Source of the DNA: Emticicia sp. CRIBPO
Lineage (GTDB): Bacteria > Bacteroidota > Bacteroidia > Cytophagales > Spirosomataceae
Reading direction: 5' to 3'
Length of the DNA: 64,000 bases
Assembly: GCF_009905725.1 (NCBI RefSeq)
Contig: NZ_JAAAKV010000016.1
Span: forward strand, 1 to 64,000
Numbering within the stretch: position 1 is the stretch's first letter; each line of letters starts with the position of its first letter. Positions 51,032-59,489 of this stretch are shown here, one piece after another. The notes beneath the pieces are model-generated. The model was not told where the DNA came from and made no database searches. It was given only the letters and a program-made list of their open reading frames with translations. The position numbers and the translations under genes are program-made.

Positions 51032-53863
51032 TCATCCTCCCTGGATAATCCTCACTCCACCTGCCGCAGGACCCTGCATACCCCTGATAGAATAGGTAAA
51101 GGTGAGCAGGAAATACCTTCCCAGCGACCTGATTCTCTCATCCTGTACAAAGTTGGCCTGGGCTACCCTGTTGATCACCACGTTGCGGTTCAGCAAATCC
51201 ACGGCTGAGAGCTTCAGTTCCCCACGGTTGTTTTTCAGGAATGAGCGGCTGACGGAAGCATTCCACAAAGGTATTTTCTGACTGAAATCCGAACCTGGGA
51301 AATTGTATACCGCATAATCCAGCGATGAGTTCAGATTGAATACCTTTGCCAGCTGCCAGTTGGCTTCTGCGGTATAATTCTGGTTGATGTATTTCTGATT
51401 CAAGGCCGAATTGACAGAATAAGCGGTACGGTTCAGGGTCAGTCTGGCACTGGCCGACACGTCGAACGTAGTGCCGAGCCTGTATTCCGCTCTTAAAGTA
51501 TTGCGGCTTTCGACTCTTTTAGTAACATTTTCCAGGCCGTTGACCGGTGTAAGTCCGCGGTTATACAACAGGAAAGTGCTCAACGTAAATCTTGTGGCAA
51601 TGGCTTTGATCCTGAATCCTTTGGATATACTACCGTTGATGTTCAGGTCGTTGCTTACATTAATCGGCTGATAGGTTCTCACCAGTTGCTCATCAATGGT
51701 CTGGCTCTGGGCAATCTTATTGGTGGTATAAGTCAGGTTTACAAAACCGAAAAGACTGCTGAAATTCAGTTGATTGAAGTCTCTGAACTGTAAAGTCACG
51801 CGATTGTTAAACTCCGGTCTCAGCGAAGGGTTTCCCTTGTAAATATTCAAAGGATCCGAATTGTCTACCACAGGCGACAGCTGCTGCATGTCCGGTTCCC
51901 TGACGTCTGTTTCGTACGAGAGCTCGAAAGAACGGGAATTGCTGACATTGTACTGGAACCTGGCACTTGGCAAAGCATTCAGGAAAGTGCGGTCAATATC
52001 CGTATTCTGAAGAATCAGGTGGCCGTTAAGAGCGGAGTGCTGAAATCCTAAACCGATGGTTCCGTTCCATTTCTTCTCTGTGGCCCTGAAATTGGCTCCA
52101 CCTCTCTGGTAAATAAAGTCGTTTTCAAACTGGTTGCTGAGCAAAGGATTAAAGACCTGTCCTTCATTGCCTTTGCCAAGGTCAAATACTTTCCTGTCCA
52201 TGTCATTGCTGACTTTCTGCCAGGCATAGTTGAATTCAAGGTATTTGCCTTTACCGACAGGCTCGGTGTAAGACACTTTTGCTCCGAGGGTATATTTATC
52301 ATTGTCCTGGGTATTGACCTGGCGAAGGGTGTCTACTCTATCAGGGGCAGACAGTCCTTTATAAAACTTGTTGATGGCCTGCAATCCGCCGGCTTTATCA
52401 CTCTGGTCCAGTCCGTAAGTCAGAGTGGTGGCCATAGAACGGCCTTTTTTGCTGAATTTATGACGGAAAAGCAGTTCTGAATTCAGCCTGATGCCGTCTC
52501 CGGCAGAATAGCTTTTACGTTGTCCTTCATTCTGGAGTTCGCGGGCCCCATTGATGCCGTCTTCTCTGTATGAACTGCTCAGACTGCTGATTTCCGAGTC
52601 GTTTCTGCGGTAATCAAAGCGGTTGGTCCATTTCAGGACATTGGCCTCATTAAACTTTTTATCGGCTGTCAGGTTGAGCCTGTGCGACTCGTTGCCGGTG
52701 TGCTGATTGGCAGACTGATCGGTAAGGAAGGAAGAGTTCTGCAGCGAAGTTCTCTGGCTCGTTTCTCTCTCGATGTCCTGGTTGACTTTGTTGTAAAAGT
52801 AGCTTCCGTTAATTTCCGTTTTGTTGGCAAACTGGTTGTTAAAATTGACCCCTCCGGCCCAGTTGTTCAGAAAACCGTTGGTTCTGCCCCCAAAATTCAG
52901 GGGTATCTCACTGTCGTCGCTGGCATTGAACTGTATCCTGACACCGCCTCCACCAGCCATCATCTGCTGTCCCATACCTGTGAAGCTCATGTAGTCGTTG
53001 ATTGAAAAACCTTGCTGGTTGACGTTATTCCCCATTCCTAAAACCGAAAACTGGCGGGTCTTGGAAAACCTGTTGAGGTTTCCTTTCAATGCCAGTCTTT
53101 CGTCGGGGCCGCCTCCTGCAGAAATGTTTCCGAAAGCGAGGTTTTTCTTTTCTTCTTTTAATGAGAGGTTGATGGTTTTTTCCCGCTGGCCGTCATCCAC
53201 CCCGCTGAACTGGGCCTGGTCGGATTTGCGGTCAAATACCTGCACCTTATCTACGGCATCGGCAGGCAGGTTTTTAGTGGCAATTTTAGGGTCACGCCCG
53301 AAAAACTCCTTGCCTTCCACCGTTACCCGCTGAACGGTCTGCCCCTGGGCCCTCACGGTGCCGTCTTTGTCTACCTCCACACCAGGCAGACGTTTCAGAA
53401 GCTCTTCTACTGCCGCGTTGGGCTGCACTTTAAACGACCCGGCATTGTATTCTATGGTGTCCTGTTTGATGGTTACGGGCGACCGCTCCCCTTTTACCGA
53501 AACGCCGTTGAGTTCTTTCAGTTCTGGTTCAAGTTTGATGGCTCCCAGATCCACCACTTCAGAAGCGGGTTCTATCAGCTTTGTAAAACTCTGCATCCCC
53601 ACATAAGTAATTTTAAGGATGAAGGCCTGCTTGTCCAGGTTCCGCAGCTCAAAAGCCCCGCTGGACAACACCCTGCCAAAAGTAACGAGCGATGAATCTT
53701 TTTTATCCAGGGCGAGTACCGTACCGCCTTCCATCGGCTTGCCTGCCAGGTCGGTCACAGAGCCTTTGACACTGAACTTGTTGCCGGACTGGGCCATGGC
53801 AGGTGAAAAGAAGTAGTAAAGAAGTAAGAGAGTAATTGTAAATAGCTTTTTCATAATTTTCAT
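51032..53863 (-). CDS. Outer-membrane beta-barrel (TonB-dependent receptor-like) protein
   Basis: The start MKIMKKLFTI (ATG 53863, 15 codons inside the open frame; 53854 also possible) gives 943 residues. A signal peptide (YYFFSPAMAQ) is followed by a carboxypeptidase-regulatory-like domain (KGSVTDLAGKPMEGGTVLAL), a plug (PNAAVEELLKRLPGVEVDKDGTVRAQGQTVQRVTVEGKEF) and a 22-strand-type barrel (OMP_b-brl_3 group: LSYETDVREPDMQQLSPVVD, NPSLRPEFNNRVTLQFRDF). No TonB box can be seen with certainty. The substrate is unknown; members next to GLPGLI genes often respond to metals or envelope stress. Confidence 0.9.
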   Translation of the reverse strand: MKIMKKLFTITLLLLYYFFSPAMAQSGNKFSVKGSVTDLAGKPMEGGTVLALDKKDSSLVTFGRVLSSGAFELRNLDKQAFILKITYVGMQSFTKLIEPASEVVDLGAIKLEPELKELNGVSVKGERSPVTIKQDTIEYNAGSFKVQPNAAVEELLKRLPGVEVDKDGTVRAQGQTVQRVTVEGKEFFGRDPKIATKNLPADAVDKVQVFDRKSDQAQFSGVDDGQREKTINLSLKEEKKNLAFGNISAGGGPDERLALKGNLNRFSKTRQFSVLGMGNNVNQQGFSINDYMSFTGMGQQMMAGGGGVRIQFNASDDSEIPLNFGGRTNGFLNNWAGGVNFNNQFANKTEINGSYFYNKVNQDIERETSQRTSLQNSSFLTDQSANQHTGNESHRLNLTADKKFNEANVLKWTNRFDYRRNDSEISSLSSSYREDGINGARELQNEGQRKSYSAGDGIRLNSELLFRHKFSKKGRSMATTLTYGLDQSDKAGGLQAINKFYKGLSAPDRVDTLRQVNTQDNDKYTLGAKVSYTEPVGKGKYLEFNYAWQKVSNDMDRKVFDLGKGNEGQVFNPLLSNQFENDFIYQRGGANFRATEKKWNGTIGLGFQHSALNGHLILQNTDIDRTFLNALPSARFQYNVSNSRSFELSYETDVREPDMQQLSPVVDNSDPLNIYKGNPSLRPEFNNRVTLQFRDFNQLNFSSLFGFVNLTYTTNKIAQSQTIDEQLVRTYQPINVSNDLNINGSISKGFRIKAIATRFTLSTFLLYNRGLTPVNGLENVTKRVESRNTLRAEYRLGTTFDVSASARLTLNRTAYSVNSALNQKYINQNYTAEANWQLAKVFNLNSSLDYAVYNFPGSDFSQKIPLWNASVSRSFLKNNRGELKLSAVDLLNRNVVINRVAQANFVQDERIRSLGRYFLLTFTYSIRGMQGPAAGGVRIIQGG

Positions 53864-53984
53864 TAACTGTTGATGGGACAAAAGTATACGGACATTCTTC
53901 CACATCAAGTTAATGATCCTTGCAACAAGGTTAAATAAGGTTAATTCTGGAGAATGGAAAAAGGATGGAAGGAAAAGGGAGAAT

Positions 53985-54160
53985 GCCTGCCCGGCCTGGC
54001 GGTGACGCCGGAAGGGGAGAAAGCTAACCTGGCGACGTCGGACGGGAGAAAGTTTTTCAGAGGATCAGCTGTAAGCTTTAATCAATAGGCTATTTAAAAC
54101 CAAACCAGGGCCTTCAGGCCCAAAAACCTCAATATTGCCCCGTGCCTTCAGGCCGGGACT
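53985..54160. repeat. GC-rich dispersed repeat, third locus, and two CCTTCAGG hairpins
   Basis: GCCTGCCCGGCCTGGCGG, GTGACGCCGGAAGGGG and GACGTCGGACGGGAG occupy 53985-54050 (reverse-complement orientation to 22445). GGGCC-TTCA-GGCCC-type hairpins follow near 54105 and 54145. The 300-base gap between the barrel gene start and the decarboxylase gene end holds no other feature. Confidence 0.55.
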
Positions 54161-54211
54161 GCATTAAAAATTACAATATCCTCAAAACAGGCGACGCCCT
54201 CCAGGATCAGA

Positions 54212-55609
54212 TCACAAACTTCTCAGTTCTGCCAGGACTTCCCTGACAGAAGTAACCGTTCTTTCCACATCCTTTTCTGTGGTCTGCCAGTTAGAGACAG
54301 ATACCCTCATACAGCGGATGCCGTTCCAGGTGGTTCCTCCGAAAAAGGCTTCTCCCTTATTCAGAATGGCTGCGATGACCTGGTCTGTGAAAGCATCATG
54401 GTCTTTTGAGCCGGGATGGATAAAACGGACCAGACCCTGGTTGAGTTGCGGCACAAAAACGGCCTCTGCTCCTTCCAATTCGCCGATTCGGGTGACTATC
54501 TCGTGTGAAAACCGGCAGTTTCTTTCTATCAGGTCGGAGATGCCCTTTCTGCCCAGCTGGCGAATGGCCGCATAGGAGGCCACCGAGCGGCCTCTTCTTG
54601 AAAACTCCGGTGTCCAGTCTATCTGGTCCCTGGCTGTCTGGGAATGGACCAGGTAACTTTCCCGGTGCGACATGGCCGCAATGTGGGCCTCAGTATTTTT
54701 TACAAAAGCATAACCGCAGTCATAAGGCACATTGAGCCATTTATGTCCGTCCGAAGTCCAGGAATCTGCTTTTTCCACACCTTTGAGCAGGTGTTTGTAA
54801 GCCGGAGAAGCGTTGGCCCATAAGCCGAATGCCCCGTCAACATGCACCCAGGCCTTATACTGACGGGCTACGTCAATGAGTTCGTCAAAAGGGTCAAAGG
54901 CACCGATGTTGAGATCACCTGCCTGTAAAACAACAATCAGTGGCTGATGCTGATGCTCTTCCAAAGCCTGTTTGAGCACCTCCGGACTCAATGTTCCCTG
55001 CTCCGTAACAGGAAGATTCAGCATGGATTTTCTGCCCAGACCCAAAAACCTTACGGCCCGCTCGACGGATCCGTGCCTCTGGTTGCTGCAGATGATTTTA
55101 ATTTCGGGAGCCCCGGATAATCCGTCGTTTTCGACGTTCCATCCGGCAGCAGCCAGCTGTGCATTTCTGGCAGCCGCCAGGCAGGTGACATGAGCCATCT
55201 GGCACCCCGTCACAAACGCAAAACTCGAACTTTGCGGCAATCCGAATAAATCTTTGAGCCATTCTCCGCAAATCTCTTCAATCACCGATTCTGCCGGCCC
55301 TGCTGCATAAAGAGCGGCGTTCTGGTCCCAGGTGGAAGTCAGCCAGTCTGCCGCCAGGGCTGCAGGGACTGCTCCCCCGATGACCCAGGCAAAAAAACGT
55401 CCTCCCGCAGAGCCGACGATCCCACCTTCCACATCCCTGACAAGGTCATCAATCACTTTTTCAGGATCAAGCCCTTCGTCAGACAGAGGATATTGCAGTT
55501 TATCCCGGAGTTGCTGCAGGCTTGCCGTAGCATTAACCGGAGCTTGATCCAGGTTGTCGAGATAAGCCAGGGCATGGTGAAGTGCCGATTGAAGCGTCTT
55601 TTGATACAT
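54212..55609 (-). CDS. PLP-dependent group II decarboxylase (glutamate/aromatic/tyrosine-type)
   Basis: The ATG at 55609 (MYQKTLQSA) gives 465 residues; the longer frame would start at a TTG. PLP-enzyme landmarks: VTGCQMAHVTCLAAARNAQL, VHVDGAFGLWANASP (Asp to PLP nitrogen), and SDGHKWLNVPYDCGYAFV with the Schiff-base lysine near residue 289. The fold-type I group II decarboxylases act on glutamate, aspartate, aromatic amino acids or diaminobutyrate. Bacteroidota members of this length are usually annotated only as pyridoxal-dependent decarboxylases. The substrate cannot be read here. Transcribed alone. Confidence 0.88.
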   Translation of the reverse strand: MYQKTLQSALHHALAYLDNLDQAPVNATASLQQLRDKLQYPLSDEGLDPEKVIDDLVRDVEGGIVGSAGGRFFAWVIGGAVPAALAADWLTSTWDQNAALYAAGPAESVIEEICGEWLKDLFGLPQSSSFAFVTGCQMAHVTCLAAARNAQLAAAGWNVENDGLSGAPEIKIICSNQRHGSVERAVRFLGLGRKSMLNLPVTEQGTLSPEVLKQALEEHQHQPLIVVLQAGDLNIGAFDPFDELIDVARQYKAWVHVDGAFGLWANASPAYKHLLKGVEKADSWTSDGHKWLNVPYDCGYAFVKNTEAHIAAMSHRESYLVHSQTARDQIDWTPEFSRRGRSVASYAAIRQLGRKGISDLIERNCRFSHEIVTRIGELEGAEAVFVPQLNQGLVRFIHPGSKDHDAFTDQVIAAILNKGEAFFGGTTWNGIRCMRVSVSNWQTTEKDVERTVTSVREVLAELRSL

Positions 55610-55890
55610 ATCCGTAAGATTGGGTTTTATGGGGTTCAATTTACTTATAAATTATGTTTGTCAAACGTCTACTTAAAAACTATTTAACTGACAGACAGGC
55701 AGTTCAGCTTCTTTTCGTCAAAACTAAAACAACGCTGACGACTCCAAAACCCGGAAGTTGCGTTTTTTAGTAAATCCGCTGATAACTCCGGTCAGAAAGG
55801 AAAGCAAACCCTGCCGGAATTAATGCTGAAATTTTAAGAAGAAATCATAACTTTATAGCCTCAACCTTAAATTTCATTTATACCGCCGTC

Positions 55891-57267
55891 ATGAAAATCA
55901 AATTTCTCATTGCCTCTTTTTGTGTCTTTCTTATCTTTTCATTCAAAAAAGCCACTCCAACCCGTCAGCCCAACATTATCTATGTAATGGCCGATGACCT
56001 GGGTTACGGTGATTTGAGTTGCTACGGACAGAAAAGATACCAGACCCCGAACCTGGACAAAATGGCGAAAGAAGGCATCCGCTTCACGGATTTCCACTCA
56101 GGAAGCACCGTTTGTGCCCCTTCACGCTGTGCCCTGATGACGGGTAAAAGCATGGGAAATGCCTATATCCGTGGCAACGGAGAGATACCTTTGCGTGATG
56201 AAGATTTTACAATGGCAGAGTATTTCAAACAGAACGGTTACCGAACCGGGATGTTCGGAAAATGGGGCCTCGGACTGGCAGACAACGCCGGATCGCCTGA
56301 AAAACAAGGCTGGGATGAGTTCCTGGGCTATACCCATCATGTGCACGCCCATCATTATTTTACCAATAACCTGTGGACAATCAGGGACGGCAAAACCGTC
56401 AAATACCCGACAGATTCGCTTCGCCATTCGCACTTGTATGTGATGGATGCCGCGGTCGACTTTGTAAAAATCAATAAATCGAAACCTTTCTTTTTATACC
56501 TGGCCATGACCATGCCGCATGCCGAGGTGTTTGCCCCTACCCCCGGTTCAGTTTCGCCGTTTCTGAATGCCGACAACAGCAGCCGGTTCCAGGAAACACC
56601 CTACCTGCAGAAAGGGGGAAGTTACCGCTCCCAGGAAAAACCGAGGGCTAATTTTGCGGGAATGGTCACTCATTTTGACCGGGACATGGGCAACCTGATG
56701 CAATTGCTGAAAGAACTCGGGCTGGATGAAAATACCTATGTCTTTTTTACTTCCGACAACGGCCCTCATCAGGAAGGCGGGGCTGACCCGGTGTTTTTTG
56801 ACAGCAACGGGCCGCTCAGAGGCATCAAACGTGATTTGTATGAAGGAGGAATCCGTGTGCCGTTTATCGCCTGGGGAGGGAAAGTCAAAAAGGGGCTGAC
56901 CAACCAGGAAATACTGGCCAACTATGATGTATTTCCGACTTTCGAAGAACTGGTAGGTGGCAGCAAAACCAAAGGGCTGGACGGACTTTCGTTCTCCAAC
57001 AGCCTCAAAGGCAAGCCTATGGCTAAAAAGCACGATGCTCTTTACTGGGAGTTTTATGAAAGAGGCTTTGACCAAGCCGTCAGAATGGGCGACTGGAAAG
57101 CCGTCAGACAAAGGACAAAGGGAGGAAAAATGGAACTTTACCATCTCAAAAATGACCTCGGCGAAGAAAAAGATGTGGCGGCTCAATACCCCGATATTGT
57201 CGCGAAGGCCGAAAAAGCCATTGCCCTGAACCGGACGGAATCGCCGATGTGGCCGCTGAAAAAATAA
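55891..57267 (+). CDS. Secreted sulfatase (arylsulfatase family S1), copy 1
   Basis: 458 residues with a signal peptide. Metal ligands D35-D36 (VMADDLGYGDLSCYG); formylglycine precursor in C75-A-P-S-R79 followed by ALMTGK; H in MFGKWGLG, then SDNGPHQEGGADPVFFDSNG and a C-terminal strand. The Cys needs conversion to formylglycine by anSME or FGE, not seen in this window. It hydrolyses sulfate esters of carbohydrates or aryl compounds; the exact substrate is unknown. A terminator follows at 57289-57317. Confidence 0.93.
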   Translation: MKIKFLIASFCVFLIFSFKKATPTRQPNIIYVMADDLGYGDLSCYGQKRYQTPNLDKMAKEGIRFTDFHSGSTVCAPSRCALMTGKSMGNAYIRGNGEIPLRDEDFTMAEYFKQNGYRTGMFGKWGLGLADNAGSPEKQGWDEFLGYTHHVHAHHYFTNNLWTIRDGKTVKYPTDSLRHSHLYVMDAAVDFVKINKSKPFFLYLAMTMPHAEVFAPTPGSVSPFLNADNSSRFQETPYLQKGGSYRSQEKPRANFAGMVTHFDRDMGNLMQLLKELGLDENTYVFFTSDNGPHQEGGADPVFFDSNGPLRGIKRDLYEGGIRVPFIAWGGKVKKGLTNQEILANYDVFPTFEELVGGSKTKGLDGLSFSNSLKGKPMAKKHDALYWEFYERGFDQAVRMGDWKAVRQRTKGGKMELYHLKNDLGEEKDVAAQYPDIVAKAEKAIALNRTESPMWPLKK

Positions 57268-57288
57268 TCTTCAATCAATCAGCACTTC

Positions 57289-57317
57289 AGATCCCCGGTC
57301 TTTCCGGGGATCTTTTT
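57289..57317 (+). terminator. Terminator of sulfatase copy 1
   Basis: AGATCCCCGG and CCGGGGATCT form a perfect ten-base stem with loop TCTTT, followed by TTTT. It lies 22 bases after the stop at 57267. Confidence 0.85.
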
Positions 57318-57411
57318 ATATATTTTTCTGATGCCTGTTTTTTAAAAACATTTGCCTGAAAACCCCGAGGTGTGAATGTTACTCAGTATTTTTATGGTGA
57401 TTTACCTTACT

Positions 57412-58041
57412 ATGAAAAAACTCCTTTCATACCTCCGGATTCCTTTTGCCCTGGCAGTCATACTGCTGGTGGTTTCCGGCATTATTTACAGCAGAATCAG
57501 CTCTTCCTCAGCCCCTTACCTTACATCAGACCTTGACAAGGTGAGTCCTCAGAAGGCCGGCCTTTTACTGGGGACCAACAAATATTTTAAAGGCAAAAGA
57601 CTCAATCTGTTCTTTTTACTCCGCATTGATGCCGCGGTGGGGCTTTACCGGGCAAAAAAGATAAAATACATCATTGTCAGTGGCAACAGCCGGCCGCCTA
57701 ACCGCGAAGCACAGGACATGCGGGAGGAGTTGATCAGCCGCGGTATTCCGTCTGAAGTTATATTCATCGACTACGCCGGATACCGTACACTGGATTCGGT
57801 TTTAAGGGCCAGGGACGTGTTCGGGCAGGATACATTCCTGGTGATCTCACAACCGTTTCACAATGAAAGGGCTGTGTTCATCGCCCGGCAAAACGGCATC
57901 AGGGCCTATGGCTACAACGCCGGGGACGTCAAGGCCCTCGCAATTGAAATCAGAGAGTTTTTTGCGAGAGACAAGGTATTCCTGGATATGCTGTTTGGCG
58001 TCAAGGCCAGGGTTTCGGGGAAGAAGGTTGAGATGAAATAA
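57412..58041 (+). CDS. SanA/ElyC/YdcF-like membrane-anchored protein (DUF218)
   Basis: The ATG at 57412 (MKKLLSYLRI) follows the motif TTTACCTTACT and gives 209 residues. N-terminal anchor FALAVILLVVSGIIYSRI, then the DUF218 core: KAGLLLGTNKYFKGKRLNLF, KIKYIIVSGNSRPPNREAQD, MREELISRGIPSEVIFIDYAGYRTLDSVLRARDVFG and LVISQPFHNERAVFIARQNG. SanA confers vancomycin exclusion in enterobacteria and ElyC acts in peptidoglycan or lipid-carrier metabolism, so a cell-envelope role is likely. The residues used for catalysis are unproven. Tail to tail with the next gene, eight bases apart. Confidence 0.88.
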   Translation: MKKLLSYLRIPFALAVILLVVSGIIYSRISSSSAPYLTSDLDKVSPQKAGLLLGTNKYFKGKRLNLFFLLRIDAAVGLYRAKKIKYIIVSGNSRPPNREAQDMREELISRGIPSEVIFIDYAGYRTLDSVLRARDVFGQDTFLVISQPFHNERAVFIARQNGIRAYGYNAGDVKALAIEIREFFARDKVFLDMLFGVKARVSGKKVEMK

Positions 58042-58049
58042 AGTAGTTA

Positions 58050-58538
58050 TTACATTTCTAAATACTTCTCTATCAGGCGGATCTTCTGATGATCCTTTGG
58101 GCGGCCGAAAAAGTGCAGAATCCTTTTTTGATCAGCTAAAGAAGGGACGTGAACCTCAAAACCATCGCCGCTTATCTTAACAGGCTCCTCCACTCTCAAA
58201 GGCACCCATTTGTCGTTCCGGCAGACTTCCAGGTTACCCATCACCTCAACGTCCATATCGCCAAAACCGAAGCGTCCGAAGTTGGACCTGAATTGATGCC
58301 CGTCGGCCGGGATGTATGTATTCAGTTGCCGGTCTTTCCAGATGGTTTTTAAGAGATCGGCATCACGGGCAGAAGTCAGTAAATCGATATCAAAGGTATT
58401 CTCAACCTCCACTCCCGACAAAATCAAAGCAGAAGCCCCGATCACATAAAAGGGGTCGTTCAACAGCGTCAGGTCCTTATTTATTTCTTTTAAAAGAGCA
58501 TGTATTTTTTCTTTTATACCTGTTTCCATCGGGTTCAT
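58050..58538 (-). CDS. Nucleotidyltransferase-like protein (DUF6036 / AbiEii-like minimal fold)
   Basis: 162 residues. The pattern FYVIGASALILSGVEVENTFDIDLLTS (G-A-S then D-I-D-L) is the nucleotidyltransferase active-site strand. It is followed by the helix ARDADLLKTIWKDRQ and a strand GDMDVEVMGNLE giving the third acidic residue. The C-terminus HVPSLADQKRILHFFGRPKDHQKIRLIEKYL resembles the DUF6036 and AbiEii group. Without a second gene nearby this need not be a toxin-antitoxin pair. The function is not determined; a housekeeping nucleotidyltransferase of unknown target is possible. Confidence 0.7.
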   Translation of the reverse strand: MNPMETGIKEKIHALLKEINKDLTLLNDPFYVIGASALILSGVEVENTFDIDLLTSARDADLLKTIWKDRQLNTYIPADGHQFRSNFGRFGFGDMDVEVMGNLEVCRNDKWVPLRVEEPVKISGDGFEVHVPSLADQKRILHFFGRPKDHQKIRLIEKYLEM

Positions 58539-58717
58539 TTATGTCCTGCAAATATCTTAAAATGAGAACAGAATTCCGAGCAACGATCCGTTTCCCTTTT
58601 TTTTCCCTGGTTCCGGAAGCGGTCTGAGTGACTATCCGGGTATATCTGCGTCTAAATTTAAAACGCTCTTTTAACCCTTTAACAAACACACCGGGTGTGT
58701 TCCGATCATTTATTCTT

Positions 58718-59383
58718 ATGGCTATCATTACGACAATTTCACAAATCCATCTCAAAACCACTCCTTTAGACGCTACCCACGAATGCCCCAAATGTAAGCA
58801 ACACAGCCATCTTCAACTGGACTGGTTTCAGCCGGAAGTTTCCAACTTTGGCGGTTCGGTTCTGTTAAAAAGAAAAGACGCCCAGCTAAGTTGTTCTGCC
58901 TGCCATCAAATCATCAGACCCAAGGACATTTCCCCGGAGATCAAGAGCCTGATCAAAGCAGAAAGAGAAAACATTGTCGCCCATTTCAGGATCAGACCCT
59001 CCCTGTTTTTTTACGGCCTGGTCATTTTCCTTGCGGGAATCTTCACTTATTTCAAGGTAATCAAAAAGAGCGATACAGGTCCGGATCCGGCTTTTGCCCA
59101 TATCAAGGCCGGCACAAAAATGTGGACTTATGACTTTGACGAAACAGCAAAGAAACATTACACCTGGTTCCTCGTCAGCCGTATCTCGGGTGACACCGTT
59201 TTTGTCAGGCCGCACAAAGAAACCGTCACATCTTCCTCTTCATCTTCATTGCAAAACACAGAAGATCAGTTTAGTCCGACAGAAATTCCTGTGGCACAGG
59301 AAGAGCTAATAAAAGAGCAAAAATTATTTATCAACAACCAGATTCCCTACCGGAGCATAGGCAAGGTAGAAGAGCTGGAATAA
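58718..59383 (+). CDS. Hypothetical zinc-ribbon membrane protein
   Basis: The ATG at 58718 gives 221 residues (a longer frame from 58628 is open but lacks a plausible start). Two Cys pairs, CPKCKQHSH and CSACHQIIRPKD, form a rubredoxin-like zinc ribbon at about residues 20-70. Then comes one membrane helix (PSLFFYGLVIFLAGIFTYF) and a polar C-terminal domain with a Ser-rich stretch near residue 175. This topology suggests an inner-membrane protein with the ribbon in the cytosol. I do not recognise a family. A terminator follows at 59409-59443. Confidence 0.65.
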   Translation: MAIITTISQIHLKTTPLDATHECPKCKQHSHLQLDWFQPEVSNFGGSVLLKRKDAQLSCSACHQIIRPKDISPEIKSLIKAERENIVAHFRIRPSLFFYGLVIFLAGIFTYFKVIKKSDTGPDPAFAHIKAGTKMWTYDFDETAKKHYTWFLVSRISGDTVFVRPHKETVTSSSSSSLQNTEDQFSPTEIPVAQEELIKEQKLFINNQIPYRSIGKVEELE

Positions 59384-59408
59384 ACAGGTATTTCCAGGGC
59401 GGCCACCG

Positions 59409-59443
59409 ACCCGTTTGCAGAACGCAGACGGGTATTTTATTTT
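59409..59443 (+). terminator. Terminator after the zinc-ribbon protein gene
   Basis: ACCCGTTTGC and GCAGACGGGT pair with one wobble around AGAAC, followed by ATTTTATTTT. It lies 25 bases after the stop at 59383. Confidence 0.65.
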
Positions 59444-59489
59444 AGCCGGAAACCGCTTCGCCAATCCTGTTTTTCACTATTTTTATCGA

